A DNA stretch of 64,000 bases, taken from positions 2,542,001 through 2,606,000 of the forward strand of contig NZ_JAOBTQ010000001.1 of the NCBI RefSeq assembly GCF_033366695.1, given 5' to 3'. Below the pieces are notes generated by a model that was given only the letters and a program-made list of their open reading frames with translations, ran no database searches and was not told where the DNA came from. Of this stretch, positions 1-8,860 are shown one piece after another (the stretch's first letter is position 1; each line of letters starts with the position of its first letter). Origin of the DNA: Streptomyces sp. SCL15-4 (GTDB taxonomy: Bacteria > Actinomycetota > Actinomycetes > Streptomycetales > Streptomycetaceae). The position numbers were made by a program, and so were the translations under genes.

Positions 1-819
1 GGTCGCGGCCCAGTCCAGGTCGGCGTCGGAGGAGAAGTCGCCGAGGACGACCGCGGCGCCGTTGCCGCCCAGCTCCAGCGTGCAGTGCTTGCGCGGCACC
101 GAGTCCATGATCGCGTAGCCGACCTTGTCGGACCCGGTGAAGGAGATGACCGGCAGGCGCTCGTCCTGGACCAGGGCGGGCATGCGGTCGTTCGGGACCG
201 GGAGGATCGACCAGGAGCCGGCCGGCAGCTCGGTCTCGGCGAGCAGGTCACCGAGGATCAGGCCGGACAGCGGGGTGGCCGGGGCCGGCTTCAGGATGAT
301 CGGGGCGCCGGCGGCGATCGCCGGGGCGACCTTGTGGGCGCACAGGTTCAGCGGGAAGTTGAACGGCGCGATGCCGAGCACGACACCCTTCGGGAAGCGG
401 CGGGTGAGCGCCAGCCGGCCCTGGCCGCCGGCGTCCGTGTCGAGCCGCTGGGCCTCGCCGCCGTTGAACCGGCGGGCCTCCTCGGCGGCGAACCGGAACA
501 CCGAGACCGCGCGGCCGACCTCGCCCCGGGCCCACTTGATCGGCTTGCCGTTCTCGGCGGAGATCAGCTGGGCGATCTCCTCGGTGCGCTCGGCCAGCCG
601 CTTGCTGACGTGGTCCAGGGCGGCGGCGCGCACGTGGGCCGGGGTGGCGGCGAACTCGTCCCGCACGGCGTACGCGGCGGCCACGGCCTCCTCGACCTGG
701 GCCTCGGACGGCACGCTGACCGTGCCGACGAGCCGGCCGTCCCACGGAGAGGTGACGTCGAAGCTGTCCTCGCCGGTGACCTGGCGGCCGGCGAGCCAGA
801 AGGCATGGGTGGAAGTCAT
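1..819 (-). CDS. NAD(P)-dependent aldehyde dehydrogenase (3' end outside window)
   Basis: The first 273 residues of an aldehyde dehydrogenase, oxidising an aldehyde to a carboxylate with NAD(P). Visible signatures are the cofactor-site FTGS motif (about residue 227) and the LELGG motif with the general-base glutamate (about residue 253). The catalytic cysteine region lies beyond base 1. The ATG at 819 opens a frame starting MTSTHAFWLAG. With a PucR regulator next door and gabT 4 kb away, succinate-semialdehyde or another amino-aldehyde is a plausible substrate, but that is inference; the sequence does not fix it. Confidence 0.9.
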   Translation of the reverse strand, partial: MTSTHAFWLAGRQVTGEDSFDVTSPWDGRLVGTVSVPSEAQVEEAVAAAYAVRDEFAATPAHVRAAALDHVSKRLAERTEEIAQLISAENGKPIKWARGEVGRAVSVFRFAAEEARRFNGGEAQRLDTDAGGQGRLALTRRFPKGVVLGIAPFNFPLNLCAHKVAPAIAAGAPIILKPAPATPLSGLILGDLLAETELPAGSWSILPVPNDRMPALVQDERLPVISFTGSDKVGYAIMDSVPRKHCTLELGGNGAAVVLGDFSSDADLDWAAT

Positions 820-1014
820 GTACGAGTCCCGGCCCTTCCGCGTTGGGGGTGTGCTTGGCTTGCGTGGTCCACGGTAGGGCGGGGGCGGCCGACGGTCGTT
901 TGTCCGAGTCGTAGCAGTCGGGACGGGGGCTGCGCCGGTTTGGCGGGGTGGACGGGCGCGAGGACGGGAGCAGCCGGCCGGCGGAAGCCCGCCCCCGCGC
1001 CCTCTCCCGCCCGG

Positions 1015-2592
1015 TCACTCCGTCGCCGTTGCCTTCAGGGCGAGCCACAGCTCCATGCGCACGTCGGGATCGTCCAGGCTGCGTCCGAGGATCTCCTCGA
1101 CCCGCCGCATCCGGTACCGCAGGGTGTGCCGGTGGACGCCCAGGTCGGCCGCGGCGGCGTCCCACTGCCCGTGCCGGGAGAGCCAGGCCCGCAGCGAGGC
1201 GACCAGGTCCCCGCGTCCGGTGGCGTCGTGCTCGTGCAGCGCGCGCAGCAACCCGCCGGCGAACGCCTTCACCGCGTCGTCGGCCAGCAGCGGCAGCACC
1301 GACCCGGCCGCCAGCTGCTCGTGCTCCACGAACACCCGGCCCCGCCGCCGCGCCACCGACAGCGCCTGTTCGGCCTGCTTGTACGCCGCGGACGCCGCCG
1401 TCGGCCCGGCGGGCGCCGAGAGGCCGACGACCAGGTCGGTCTCGTCCGCCCGCCCCTGCTCCGGCCGCGCCCGCTCGGCCTCGCGCGCGGCGGCGTACGC
1501 GGTGCACGCGGCGACCGCCGCGCCCTCGTCGGCGGCCAGCACCACCAGCCGCTCTCCTTCGGGCACGACCAGCACGGCCTCCCCGGCCCGGGCCGCGGCG
1601 GACTCCACGGTCTCCGCGAGTTCCCCGAGGCGCTCGCCCGCCGGGCCGGTGCCGGACTCGGCGACGGCCATCCGGAACGGGGCGTCCAGCAGGGCGCCGT
1701 ACAGGTCGCCGGCGACGGCCCGGGCGTGGTCCGGTTCCCCGGCCAGCAGCATGCGCAGCACCGCCGTACCCACGCGCTGCTCGGCCGCGTGCAGGGAGCG
1801 GGAGCGTTCGGTGGTGAGGGTGAGCAGGGCGATGGCGGAGTGGACGGCGTAGCGCTCGGCGGTGCCGAGGGCGGAGGCGGTGCCCACGGCGAGCGCGGCG
1901 CGGGGGCGGCGGCCGGTGCCGAGGCTGTGCAGCTCCACCCGGTCCTCGTGGTCCGGGCCGCCGACCACGGAGGAGGCGGGGGCGGGGCGCTCGCGCAGCC
2001 GCTCGACCTCGGCGGTGAGCCGGGCGGCGCGGCGGCCGGCCCAGTCCGGGGCGGCGGCGACGACGGCGCCCGAGGCGTCGTAGAGCGCCGCCCAGCCGTC
2101 GACCTGGGCGGCGAGCGCGCCGAGCACGCCTTCGGGGCCGGTGCCGAGGGCGTGCCTGGTCAGCTCGCGCTGGGCGGCGAAGCCGGCCGTGACGGCGCGG
2201 TACTGGTCGGCGGCGATGGCCGCGGAGACGGCCTTGCTGATGGCGAGGAACGGGGTGCGGCGGGGCACCTCCAGCAGCGGCAGGCCCTCCTCGGCGCAGG
2301 CGTCGACGAGCGGGCCGGGCGTCTCGTCGTAGTTCACGCCGATGGCGAACCCGAGCCCGACGACGCCGGCGCCGACCAGCCGGCGCACGTACCGCCGCAT
2401 GGCCTCAGGGTCCTCCGCGTCCAGCTTGAGCGCGGTGATCAGCAGCAGCTCGCCGCCCTCCATGTAGGGGACGGGGTCGGCCAGCTCGCTGACGTGCGCC
2501 CAGCGGACGGGCACGTCGAGACGGTCCTCGCCCGCGCGCACGGTCAGTTTGAGCGCGGAGTGCTGGACGAGCGAGGCGAGAGTCGGGGGCAT
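1015..2592 (-). CDS. PucR-family transcriptional regulator
   Basis: 525-residue DNA-binding regulator of the PucR/CdaR type. The N-terminal third is the PucR ligand-sensing domain (about 5-125), the middle resembles the GGDEF-like domain of the family, and the C-terminal 55 residues form the HTH_30 helix-turn-helix, with the signature GVHRHTLRYRMRRVEE. The start was taken at MPPTLASL because the family domain begins there; a longer in-frame start at 2649 adds an atypical basic tail. It lies upstream of the aldehyde dehydrogenase on the same strand, 195 bp apart. PucR proteins often control purine, GABA or polyamine catabolism, which suits this locus. Confidence 0.9.
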   Translation of the reverse strand: MPPTLASLVQHSALKLTVRAGEDRLDVPVRWAHVSELADPVPYMEGGELLLITALKLDAEDPEAMRRYVRRLVGAGVVGLGFAIGVNYDETPGPLVDACAEEGLPLLEVPRRTPFLAISKAVSAAIAADQYRAVTAGFAAQRELTRHALGTGPEGVLGALAAQVDGWAALYDASGAVVAAAPDWAGRRAARLTAEVERLRERPAPASSVVGGPDHEDRVELHSLGTGRRPRAALAVGTASALGTAERYAVHSAIALLTLTTERSRSLHAAEQRVGTAVLRMLLAGEPDHARAVAGDLYGALLDAPFRMAVAESGTGPAGERLGELAETVESAAARAGEAVLVVPEGERLVVLAADEGAAVAACTAYAAAREAERARPEQGRADETDLVVGLSAPAGPTAASAAYKQAEQALSVARRRGRVFVEHEQLAAGSVLPLLADDAVKAFAGGLLRALHEHDATGRGDLVASLRAWLSRHGQWDAAAADLGVHRHTLRYRMRRVEEILGRSLDDPDVRMELWLALKATATE

Positions 2593-2676
2593 GGGGCCTT
2601 CACGGTGAGGAGCCGGTGATCTTTTGGCCGAGGTGTATGAACGGCCCACCCCGATTCTGCCTCACCGTACGACCGC

Positions 2677-4872
2677 TCACCCCCGCAGATCGACCAGCAA
2701 CGGCGGCGCGTGCTCCCCCTGCACGGTGGTCAGCGACAGCACCGCGTGCCCCGGCGGCACCCCATGAGCCAACTCGGACGCGGACCACCGCTCCCGCTCG
2801 ACCTGCCGGACGGTGACGGCGCGGGCGGTGGGCGCCTGGCCGGTGATGACCCTGCGCAGCATGTGCACGGCCTTGCCGGCCGGGGTCTCGGCGATGATCT
2901 GCCGGTCGGTGACGTCCCGGGTCTCGGTCCACTCCTTGCCCCACACCTCGGCGAAGTCCTGCCCGTCCCAGGGCGTGAGCCCGGACAGCGCCATCCTGCA
3001 CCCCGTGGCGCCGAGCAGCGGGCCGCGCAGCGGCCGGGGTACGTCGTCCAGGGTGCGCAGGGTGAGCACCGTACCGGCGTTGGCGCTGCGCAGCCGCTGG
3101 ATGCCTCGAACGGCTTCCGGGGTGACGACCCCGGAGGCGTCGTCGAGCAGCAGGCACGCGAAGAGCGAGCGATCCTCCCGTACCGTCACGGAGGCGGTGA
3201 ACTGGGCGAGCACCAGCCGGGCCAGGATCCGCGAGGCGTCGGCGTGGCCGCGCTGGGGCAGGTCGATGCGGACCCGGACCGGGTGGTCGAGGGCCCTCAG
3301 CGAGAACGGCCGGCTCTGCCCGGAGGTGTCGAAGAAGGCGGCGAAGGCGGGCCGGTCGAGCAGGGCGATCCGGTCGGCGAGCACGGAGCCGACGTCACCG
3401 GGGTGGGCGAGCTGCCGCTCCCGGGCGTCGAGCTCCCGGAGCAGGGAGGCGTGTCCGGCGTCGGTCAGGGCCTTGCGCAGCGCGGCCAGCGGCCCCGGCG
3501 CCCCGTCGAGGAGCTGCCGCAGCTCCGGCACGGAGGGGAAGCGGCCGTGGACGGCGCGGAAGGGGCCGAGCAGTTGGGCGAGGACGGTGGTGGAACGGCG
3601 GCTGTCGCTGCCGGGGTGCGGATCGACGAGGTCACCGACGAGGGCCTCGGCGAGTATGGCGGCGGCCTCGTCGGGGTCGGTGGTGCCGCCGTAGAGGTCG
3701 AGGTCGTACACGGAGTCGGGGTGGCCGATGCGGATGACGACGTCGTAGGACTCCGCCGGGCCGAGTCCGGCGCCCGCCGCGCCGACCACCACGACCGACG
3801 TGCGGCCGGCCAGGGCTTGCAGGCACAGGGACTCGGCGAGCGGTCGCACCAGGGCGCCGGTCTTGCCGGAGCCGGCCGGGCCGACGGCGAGCAGGGAGGT
3901 GCCGAGCAGATCGGGGCCGAGGGCGAGGCCGGCGCCACGGTAGTGGTAGGGGTTGCGGGGGTCGTCGGCGGTGGTGCCGAGGCGGACCTGGCCGGTGAGC
4001 AGGTCGTGCCGGGCGTGCCGGGCGGGCAGGTCGCGGGCGCCCGAGGGGTGCGGGCAGGCGGCGGCGCCGTCCTTCAGCACGGCGCCGGTGAAGGTGGCGA
4101 GGCTGTGCCGGCCGGACCGTACGCCCTGCCAGGCCCGGCTGAGCCGGGCGTGGTCCACGTCCCGCATCAGCCCGGCCTTCGCCTCCACGGCCAGCCGCTC
4201 CGCAACCTCATGCGCCCCGGCCTGCCGCAACTGGGGCCACTCGGCGGGGTCCTGGTCGGGGGTGGGCGGAGAGGTGGCCACGGCGGCGGTGTCGGAACCG
4301 CTGGGCGCGGCCGAGCGTACGGCCTTCACGGCGGCACGCAGGACAGGAGCGCCATAGCGCCGCCAAAGCTCACCCCAGTGCCCGATTTTTCCGAACACCG
4401 CGAAGATCGCACCGAACACCAGCCACTGGTAGAGCCAAGAGGCCGTCCCGCCCACACGGCTGACCTGGCCATGATCGCCGTACACCCAGGAATCCGGCGC
4501 CAGCACGACCCACGGCCACTGCCAGAAGTCGCCGAGGTAGCCGTTCCACAGGAGAGAGCAGAGCAGCCATCCGCACAGCAGCGCGATCGCCGCTCCAGAC
4601 AGCAATTGCCGTGTGGGGGTCTCTTGGGGCTCCACCTGCGGTCGCGGGCGGTAGTGAAACCGCCAGATTCCTGGGGCCGCCTGCGGCCTGGGGGCCCGCA
4701 GCCACGCCAGGAAAGCCGCTCCGTCTGGCCTCGGTGGCACGTTGGGCACGGGGGGCACCATCCCCGGCGGTGCCGTCGGCCGTGGTACCGGGGGTGTGGG
4801 CGTCTCGCGTGCGTCCCGTGTGCCGTCGGTGTCCATCGACCCTGCCCCCTGACCAGCCGTTCCGTCCGCCAT
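2677..4872 (-). CDS. Membrane-associated P-loop ATP/GTP-binding protein
   Basis: 731-residue protein with a Pro-rich cytoplasmic N-terminus, two hydrophobic segments (about residues 90-110 and 145-165) and a large ATPase domain with Walker A GPAGSGKTGAL at about 310-320. The layout resembles the VirD4/TraG-like ATPases conserved in Streptomyces chromosomes and annotated only as ATP/GTP-binding proteins; the function is unknown. It is divergent from gabT across a 265-bp gap that must hold both promoters. It sits in host DNA, outside the prophage, and is unrelated to the prophage translocase at 38.1 kb. Confidence 0.75.
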   Translation of the reverse strand: MADGTAGQGAGSMDTDGTRDARETPTPPVPRPTAPPGMVPPVPNVPPRPDGAAFLAWLRAPRPQAAPGIWRFHYRPRPQVEPQETPTRQLLSGAAIALLCGWLLCSLLWNGYLGDFWQWPWVVLAPDSWVYGDHGQVSRVGGTASWLYQWLVFGAIFAVFGKIGHWGELWRRYGAPVLRAAVKAVRSAAPSGSDTAAVATSPPTPDQDPAEWPQLRQAGAHEVAERLAVEAKAGLMRDVDHARLSRAWQGVRSGRHSLATFTGAVLKDGAAACPHPSGARDLPARHARHDLLTGQVRLGTTADDPRNPYHYRGAGLALGPDLLGTSLLAVGPAGSGKTGALVRPLAESLCLQALAGRTSVVVVGAAGAGLGPAESYDVVIRIGHPDSVYDLDLYGGTTDPDEAAAILAEALVGDLVDPHPGSDSRRSTTVLAQLLGPFRAVHGRFPSVPELRQLLDGAPGPLAALRKALTDAGHASLLRELDARERQLAHPGDVGSVLADRIALLDRPAFAAFFDTSGQSRPFSLRALDHPVRVRIDLPQRGHADASRILARLVLAQFTASVTVREDRSLFACLLLDDASGVVTPEAVRGIQRLRSANAGTVLTLRTLDDVPRPLRGPLLGATGCRMALSGLTPWDGQDFAEVWGKEWTETRDVTDRQIIAETPAGKAVHMLRRVITGQAPTARAVTVRQVERERWSASELAHGVPPGHAVLSLTTVQGEHAPPLLVDLRG

Positions 4873-5137
4873 CGTGTCCCCGTCGCGTCCACTGTCAGCG
4901 AGCCAATCTAACGCCCCGGCAAGGGGAGTTCACCGCTTACGCGGCCGAAGCGGGAAAGGCCCGTCCGAGCGGGCTATGTCCACCGCGGACAAGGGAGCGC
5001 GCCGACAACGCCCACATGGAGCATGCCCACCCCCCGGAACCGGTCTTAGCCTGCGAGAAAAGAAGGTATGCGTCCGTAAACGCACCGCCCGGAACCGCCC
5101 GGGACCGCCCGGTACGCAAGATCATCAGGGAGCCCCC

Positions 5138-6472
5138 ATGACCGCACTTCCGCAGGAGCGCCGCGTCGTCACCGCCATCCCCGGCCCGAAGTCGCAGGAG
5201 CTTCAGGCCCGCCGTACCGCCGTGGTCGCCCAGGGCGTGGGCTCCACGCTGCCGGTCTTCGTCACCCGCGCCGGCGGCGGCGTCATCGAGGACGTGGACG
5301 GCAACAGCCTCATCGACTTCGGTTCCGGTATCGCCGTGACCTCCGTCGGCGCCTCCGCCGAGGCCGTGGTGCGCCGCGCGAGCGCCCAGCTCGCCGACTT
5401 CACCCACACCTGTTTCATGGTCACCCCGTACGAGGGCTACGTCGCGGTCGCGGAGGCGCTCGCCGAGCTGACCCCGGGCGACCACGCCAAGAAGTCCGCG
5501 CTGTTCAACTCCGGCGCCGAGGCCGTCGAGAACGCCGTCAAGATCGCGCGTGCGTACACCAAGCGGCAGGCCGTCGTCGTGTTCGACCACGGCTACCACG
5601 GCCGCACCAACCTGACCATGGCGCTGACCGCGAAGAACATGCCGTACAAGCACGGCTTCGGTCCGTTCGCCCCGGAGGTCTACCGCGTGCCGGTGGCGTA
5701 CGGCTACCGCTGGCCGACCGGCTCGGAGAACGCGGGCCCGGAGGCCGCCAAGCAGGCCATCGAGCAGATCACCAAGCAGGTCGGCCCGGACAACGTCGCC
5801 GCGATCATCATCGAGCCGGTGCTGGGCGAGGGCGGCTTCATCGAGCCCGCCAAGGGCTTCCTGCCCGCGATCCGCCAGTTCGCCGCCGACAACGGGATCG
5901 TCTTCGTCGCGGACGAGATCCAGTCCGGTTTCTGCCGGACCGGGCAGTGGTTCGCGTGCGAGGACGAGGGGATCGTCCCGGACCTGATCACGACCGCCAA
6001 GGGCATCGCCGGCGGTCTGCCGCTGGCCGCGGTGACCGGGCGCGCGGAGATCATGGACGCCGCGCACGCCGGCGGTCTCGGTGGCACCTACGGCGGCAAC
6101 CCCGTCGCCTGCGCCGGTGCGCTCGGCGCCATCGAGACGATGAAGGAGCTGGACCTCAACGGCAGGGCCAAGCGCATCGAGGAGGTCATGAAGGGCCGCC
6201 TCACCGCCATGGCCGAGAAGTTCGACATCATCGGCGACGTGCGCGGCCGCGGCGCGATGATCGCCATCGAGCTGGTCAAGGACCGGGCCACCAAGGAGCC
6301 GAACCCGGAGGCCACCGCCGCGCTCGCCAAGGCCTGCCACGCCGAGGGCCTGCTGGTCCTGACCTGTGGCACCTACGGCAACGTGCTCCGCTTCCTGCCT
6401 CCGCTGGTCATCGGCGAGGACCTGCTGAACGAGGGTCTGGACATCATCGAGCAGGCGTTCGCGCGCGTCTGA
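5138..6472 (+). CDS. gabT: 4-aminobutyrate aminotransferase
   Basis: 444-residue class III PLP-dependent aminotransferase, converting GABA and 2-oxoglutarate to succinate semialdehyde and glutamate in the cytosol. Seen: FNSGAEAVENAVK near residue 122, the ADEIQSG motif with the PLP-pairing Asp259, and the Schiff-base lysine Lys288 in TTAKGIAGG. The start MTALPQERR follows AGGGAG at 5127-5132; the longer in-frame extension upstream is rejected. Proximity to a PucR regulator and an aldehyde dehydrogenase suggests a GABA/polyamine nitrogen-salvage region. Confidence 0.95.
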   Translation: MTALPQERRVVTAIPGPKSQELQARRTAVVAQGVGSTLPVFVTRAGGGVIEDVDGNSLIDFGSGIAVTSVGASAEAVVRRASAQLADFTHTCFMVTPYEGYVAVAEALAELTPGDHAKKSALFNSGAEAVENAVKIARAYTKRQAVVVFDHGYHGRTNLTMALTAKNMPYKHGFGPFAPEVYRVPVAYGYRWPTGSENAGPEAAKQAIEQITKQVGPDNVAAIIIEPVLGEGGFIEPAKGFLPAIRQFAADNGIVFVADEIQSGFCRTGQWFACEDEGIVPDLITTAKGIAGGLPLAAVTGRAEIMDAAHAGGLGGTYGGNPVACAGALGAIETMKELDLNGRAKRIEEVMKGRLTAMAEKFDIIGDVRGRGAMIAIELVKDRATKEPNPEATAALAKACHAEGLLVLTCGTYGNVLRFLPPLVIGEDLLNEGLDIIEQAFARV

Positions 6473-6893
6473 GCCCGCGCGCCGGACCGACAGGTCCGTA
6501 CCTGTGAAGGTGCCTGCGGCAGGCCGTGTGAAGAACGTGTGCGGGGTGGATGACGGGAAGGGGATCCGTCTGCCCAACCGCCCCGGCCTGCCGTAGGTTC
6601 TGTCCGGATGAGAGATACACCCCGTCCACGGGGGACCGTGGACGGATCCGGGACGAGGCCTCCCCAGCTTCGATCCGGTCGTGCCCTCGCGCACACAACC
6701 GGCGCCTCGCGGCTCCGGGATCTCCTCACCGATCGGACGGTCGCCGCCCCAAACCCCCCGGGGCGCGCGGCATTCCGGTCCGGACGGCCGCCTCGGAACC
6801 ACCCCCCCTGTTCCGGGGCGGCCGACCTCCTTCCCGGCCCTCCACGAGCGGACCGCAGGCCTGCCGCGAGCGTGGACCTGCGAAGCTGGGCGC
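6473..6893 (+). other. Intergenic region without a gene
   Basis: 421 bp between gabT and the PAP2 gene. The open frames here give low-complexity Arg/Pro-rich translations and look like noise from high GC. No clear terminator or RNA gene was seen. It presumably carries the promoter of the downstream phosphatase gene. Confidence 0.6.
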
Positions 6894-7565
6894 ATGCTTC
6901 TCCTGGTCCTCCCGGTGGTCGTCCTCGCCGTTCTCACCTGGCAGGTCGTCACCGACGGGCCGCTGCTGCGGCCGGACGCGGAGGTGAGCCGGGCCCTGGT
7001 CCATCCGGACGGCTTCTCCCAGTTCCTCTCCGACCTCGGCAACATCCAGGTCGCCGTCCCGGTGCTGGTCCTCGCGCTCGCCGCCGCCCTGTGGCGCGGC
7101 CGGGCCGAAGGCGTCCCGCGCTGGTGGCTGCCGCCGCTGACCGCCGCCGCGCTGATGGCGCTGGTCCCGGCGGTCGTCGTACCGCTGAAGGAGTGGACCG
7201 ACCGGCCGGGGACACCGGCGGTGCCCCCGGCGACGGGCTACTTCCCGTCCGGCCATACGGCGACGGCGGTGGTCGCCTACGGCTCGGCGGCCCTGCTCCT
7301 GCTCCCCCGGCTCCGCTCCCCCGCCGCCCGCCGCGCACTGGCGGCCGGCTGCGGGGTCCTGGTCCTCGGGGTGTCCTACGGCCTGGTCCGCCACGGCTAC
7401 CACTGGCCGCTGGACGTGGTGGCCGGCTGGTGCGCGGGCGCCGTGCCGCTGGCCGTCCTCGCCCGGGTGGTCAGCCGAAGTACGCGTCGAAGTTCTTCTG
7501 GAACTCCCAGTTCGCGTAGCGGTCTATCTCGCGACCATGCGGTTCATCGTCGACAAGGCACTTGA
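6894..7565 (+). CDS. PAP2-family membrane phosphatase, C-terminus reaching the insertion point
   Basis: 223-residue integral membrane protein with five or six hydrophobic segments and the three acid-phosphatase motifs of PAP2 enzymes: KEWTDRP (about residue 99), PSGHTAT (about 118) and VRHGYHWPLD (about 163). Such enzymes dephosphorylate lipid phosphates such as undecaprenyl pyrophosphate or phosphatidate at the membrane face. The start MLLLVLPVV was chosen because membrane helix 1 begins there. The last 30 or so residues (SRSTRRSSSGTPSS onward) are antisense to the neighbouring gene fragment and the stop lies at the probable att site, so this tail is unlikely to match relatives. Confidence 0.85.
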   Translation: MLLLVLPVVVLAVLTWQVVTDGPLLRPDAEVSRALVHPDGFSQFLSDLGNIQVAVPVLVLALAAALWRGRAEGVPRWWLPPLTAAALMALVPAVVVPLKEWTDRPGTPAVPPATGYFPSGHTATAVVAYGSAALLLLPRLRSPAARRALAAGCGVLVLGVSYGLVRHGYHWPLDVVAGWCAGAVPLAVLARVVSRSTRRSSSGTPSSRSGLSRDHAVHRRQGT

Positions 7566-7581
7566 CCTGCCCAAACCCTGT
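7471..7581 (-). pseudogene. 3' remnant of an interrupted host gene
   Basis: Reading from the TGA at 7471-7473 back on the minus strand gives a clean coding tail ending with YANWEFQKNFDAYFG, preceded by VDDEPHGREIDR. Upstream of about 7575 the frame runs into low-complexity CA/TG sequence with no plausible start. I read this as the C-terminal end of a host gene cut by prophage integration, its 5' part now lying beyond the right end of the element. I do not recognise the family. Confidence 0.6.
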
Positions 7582-7590
7582 TTGGTGGCA
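7535..7590. other. Probable left attachment site (attL) region
   Basis: This is where host-like coding sequence of the interrupted gene gives way to non-coding DNA. Two small dyads lie here: CAAG-GCA-CTTG at 7553-7563 and CCAAAC-CCT-GTTTGG at 7571-7585, the latter a 6-bp perfect inverted repeat with a 3-nt centre, the kind of arrangement tyrosine recombinases use. The exact core cannot be fixed without the other junction, which lies outside the window. Confidence 0.45.
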
Positions 7591-7681
7591 TGCATGTGTG
7601 TGCGTGTGTACGCACGCGACGGCAAGATATTTTCCCGCTTGTTTCCCAGTGGCACACTGGGCGCAGGTGACGACCTAAAGC

Positions 7682-7740
7682 GCCGGGCCCGACACCCAAG
7701 GGAACGCCGTCCTCAGAGGCGATGGGATGTCGGGCCCGGC
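7682..7740 (+). terminator. Long stem-loop (terminator or small structured RNA)
   Basis: A 13-bp perfect inverted repeat, GCCGGGCCCGACA at 7682-7694 and its complement at 7728-7740, preceded by AAAG and followed by TTTC. The 33-nt interior can pair further (CCCA/TGGG and CGCC/GGCG), giving an extended hairpin. It could end transcription coming from the host gene side or be a small RNA. Confidence 0.5.
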
Positions 7741-7946
7741 TTTCACCGAGTGCGCGCAGACTTGCACTTCGCTCACTCGTTCGAGTGAATGTACCGCGCA
7801 TGCAGCCAGCACAGTCACTCGGGACCACCGCAAGAGCGCGGGGACACGCGCTCGCGCAGTGGATCCATCGGCGCCGACGGAAACCTGAACCCCGCGGAGC
7901 CGAACTCTGTTCATCTGTCAACGGCCCACCAACGCCCGGATACCCA

Positions 7947-7960
7947 CTGGATATATCCAG
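7947..7960. promoter_or_regulatory. 14-bp perfect palindrome, putative GntR operator
   Basis: CTGGATATATCCAG is a perfect palindrome 55 bp before the GntR start codon. GntR proteins bind short palindromes and often autoregulate, so this is the best candidate operator; the link is inferred from position only. Confidence 0.5.
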
Positions 7961-8015
7961 CAAGCGGAGCACTCCGTAGCGTCTGATCCCTATCCAAGAT
8001 CGACTAGGGGTTCGG

Positions 8016-8678
8016 GTGCCAGAAGCCCGCTACCGACGGATCGCCAGCGAGATCCGCCGCCGCATCGCCGCCGGGGAATGGCGCTCCGGGGAGCCCCTAC
8101 CCTCCCGCACCGAGCTGGCTACAGAGCTGGGCGTGCATCCTCAGACAGTCCGCCTCGCCTACGTCTCACTCCGGCGTGCCGGCGTACTCGAAGGCGAGGA
8201 GCGCAAAGCTGTCTACGTGGCACATCCTCCTGCCATGCGCACTCTCACCGACCCTGATGCACCCTGGCCGCACAACGTCGAGACGACCGACGTCAGACCG
8301 CGTCCAGCGACCGCCGAACTTGCGAACCGCCTCGGAGTCCGTCCGGGGATCATGCTTCGACATGCAACCGTGGAATGCCTCGACCCAGGCGGCAGGTCGG
8401 CGATGCTCATCGCCTCCTGGTGGAGGGGTCACCGTCGACCGCACGCCTCGTACACTGCGGAGTTGGGCTGCGTTGAGCTGCCAGAGGATCAGGCGCATGC
8501 TCTGGGCCTGCTGGTGGACACCGTTGCGTACCGCGTGGTGCGAACTCGTCTCGACCAAGATGGCCGCCCCCTGGAGACTGCTGATCTCGTCTTACCCATG
8601 GATCGCTGGCTGGTCCGGTTGGCGCCGACACAGCCACGAGTACATGCCAGCGACGTATCCGCCGTGACACATGACTGA
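8016..8678 (+). CDS. GntR-family transcriptional regulator (prophage, KorSA-like position)
   Basis: 220 residues. Residues 3-68 are a GntR winged helix (ASEIRRRIAAGEW, PSRTELATELGVHPQTVRLAY); the remainder resembles a UTRA-type effector domain (residues 85-210), placing it in the HutC-like branch. GTG start with AGGGG 5 nt upstream. GntR regulators of this branch (KorSA and relatives) repress transfer genes in Streptomyces conjugative elements; a similar role for this prophage is possible but unproven. The Shine-Dalgarno makes it differ from the leaderless accessory genes next to it. Confidence 0.85.
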   Translation: MPEARYRRIASEIRRRIAAGEWRSGEPLPSRTELATELGVHPQTVRLAYVSLRRAGVLEGEERKAVYVAHPPAMRTLTDPDAPWPHNVETTDVRPRPATAELANRLGVRPGIMLRHATVECLDPGGRSAMLIASWWRGHRRPHASYTAELGCVELPEDQAHALGLLVDTVAYRVVRTRLDQDGRPLETADLVLPMDRWLVRLAPTQPRVHASDVSAVTHD

Positions 8679-8847
8679 TAGTCAATCGCTAAACGGCCGA
8701 TATGGGAAGCGTGAAGCCTGCATTTATCTACACCGACCTCCTGATCGAGGAGTGAATGTAACTGAAGGTTCATACATGGCCAGAACAATTTTCCCTTGAG
8801 CGGAACTTATCGGACAGCTCGCCCTGCCCGCTGTCAGACCCCGCGGC

Positions 8848-8853
8848 TACGCT
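8848..8853 (+). promoter_or_regulatory. -10 box for a leaderless transcript
   Basis: TACGCT lies 7 nt before the ATG at 8861 and there is no Shine-Dalgarno sequence. This is the TANNNT-N7-ATG spacing of actinobacterial leaderless mRNAs. Confidence 0.5.
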
Positions 8854-8860
8854 GACCGCC

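Larger units (their letters stand above)
7566..8015. other. Non-coding left-end region of the prophage
   Basis: 450 bp without a convincing gene. It begins with TG/CA-rich low-complexity sequence and a small dyad GTGCGT-GTGT-ACGCAC (7600-7615), then CCCAGTG-GCA-CACTGGG (7645-7661), then a long hairpin (7682-7740), and ends with the operator-like palindrome and Shine-Dalgarno sequence of the GntR gene. The density of dyads fits an attachment and regulatory end. Confidence 0.6.

Noticed and set aside
85..2619. Long plus-strand open frame of 844 codons opposite the aldehyde dehydrogenase and PucR genes
   Set aside because: Its translation is Gly/Arg/Ala-rich and lacks domain features; it is the mirror of the real minus-strand genes, as expected in high-GC DNA.
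2710..4911. Plus-strand frame of 733 codons over the membrane ATPase gene
   Set aside because: Low-complexity Gly/Glu/Arg translation with no membrane or motif pattern, whereas the minus strand has a P-loop and membrane segments.
7540..7640. tRNA gene at the attachment site
   Set aside because: No cloverleaf, TPsiC arm or conserved tRNA end could be found; the host-like sequence here reads as protein coding instead.
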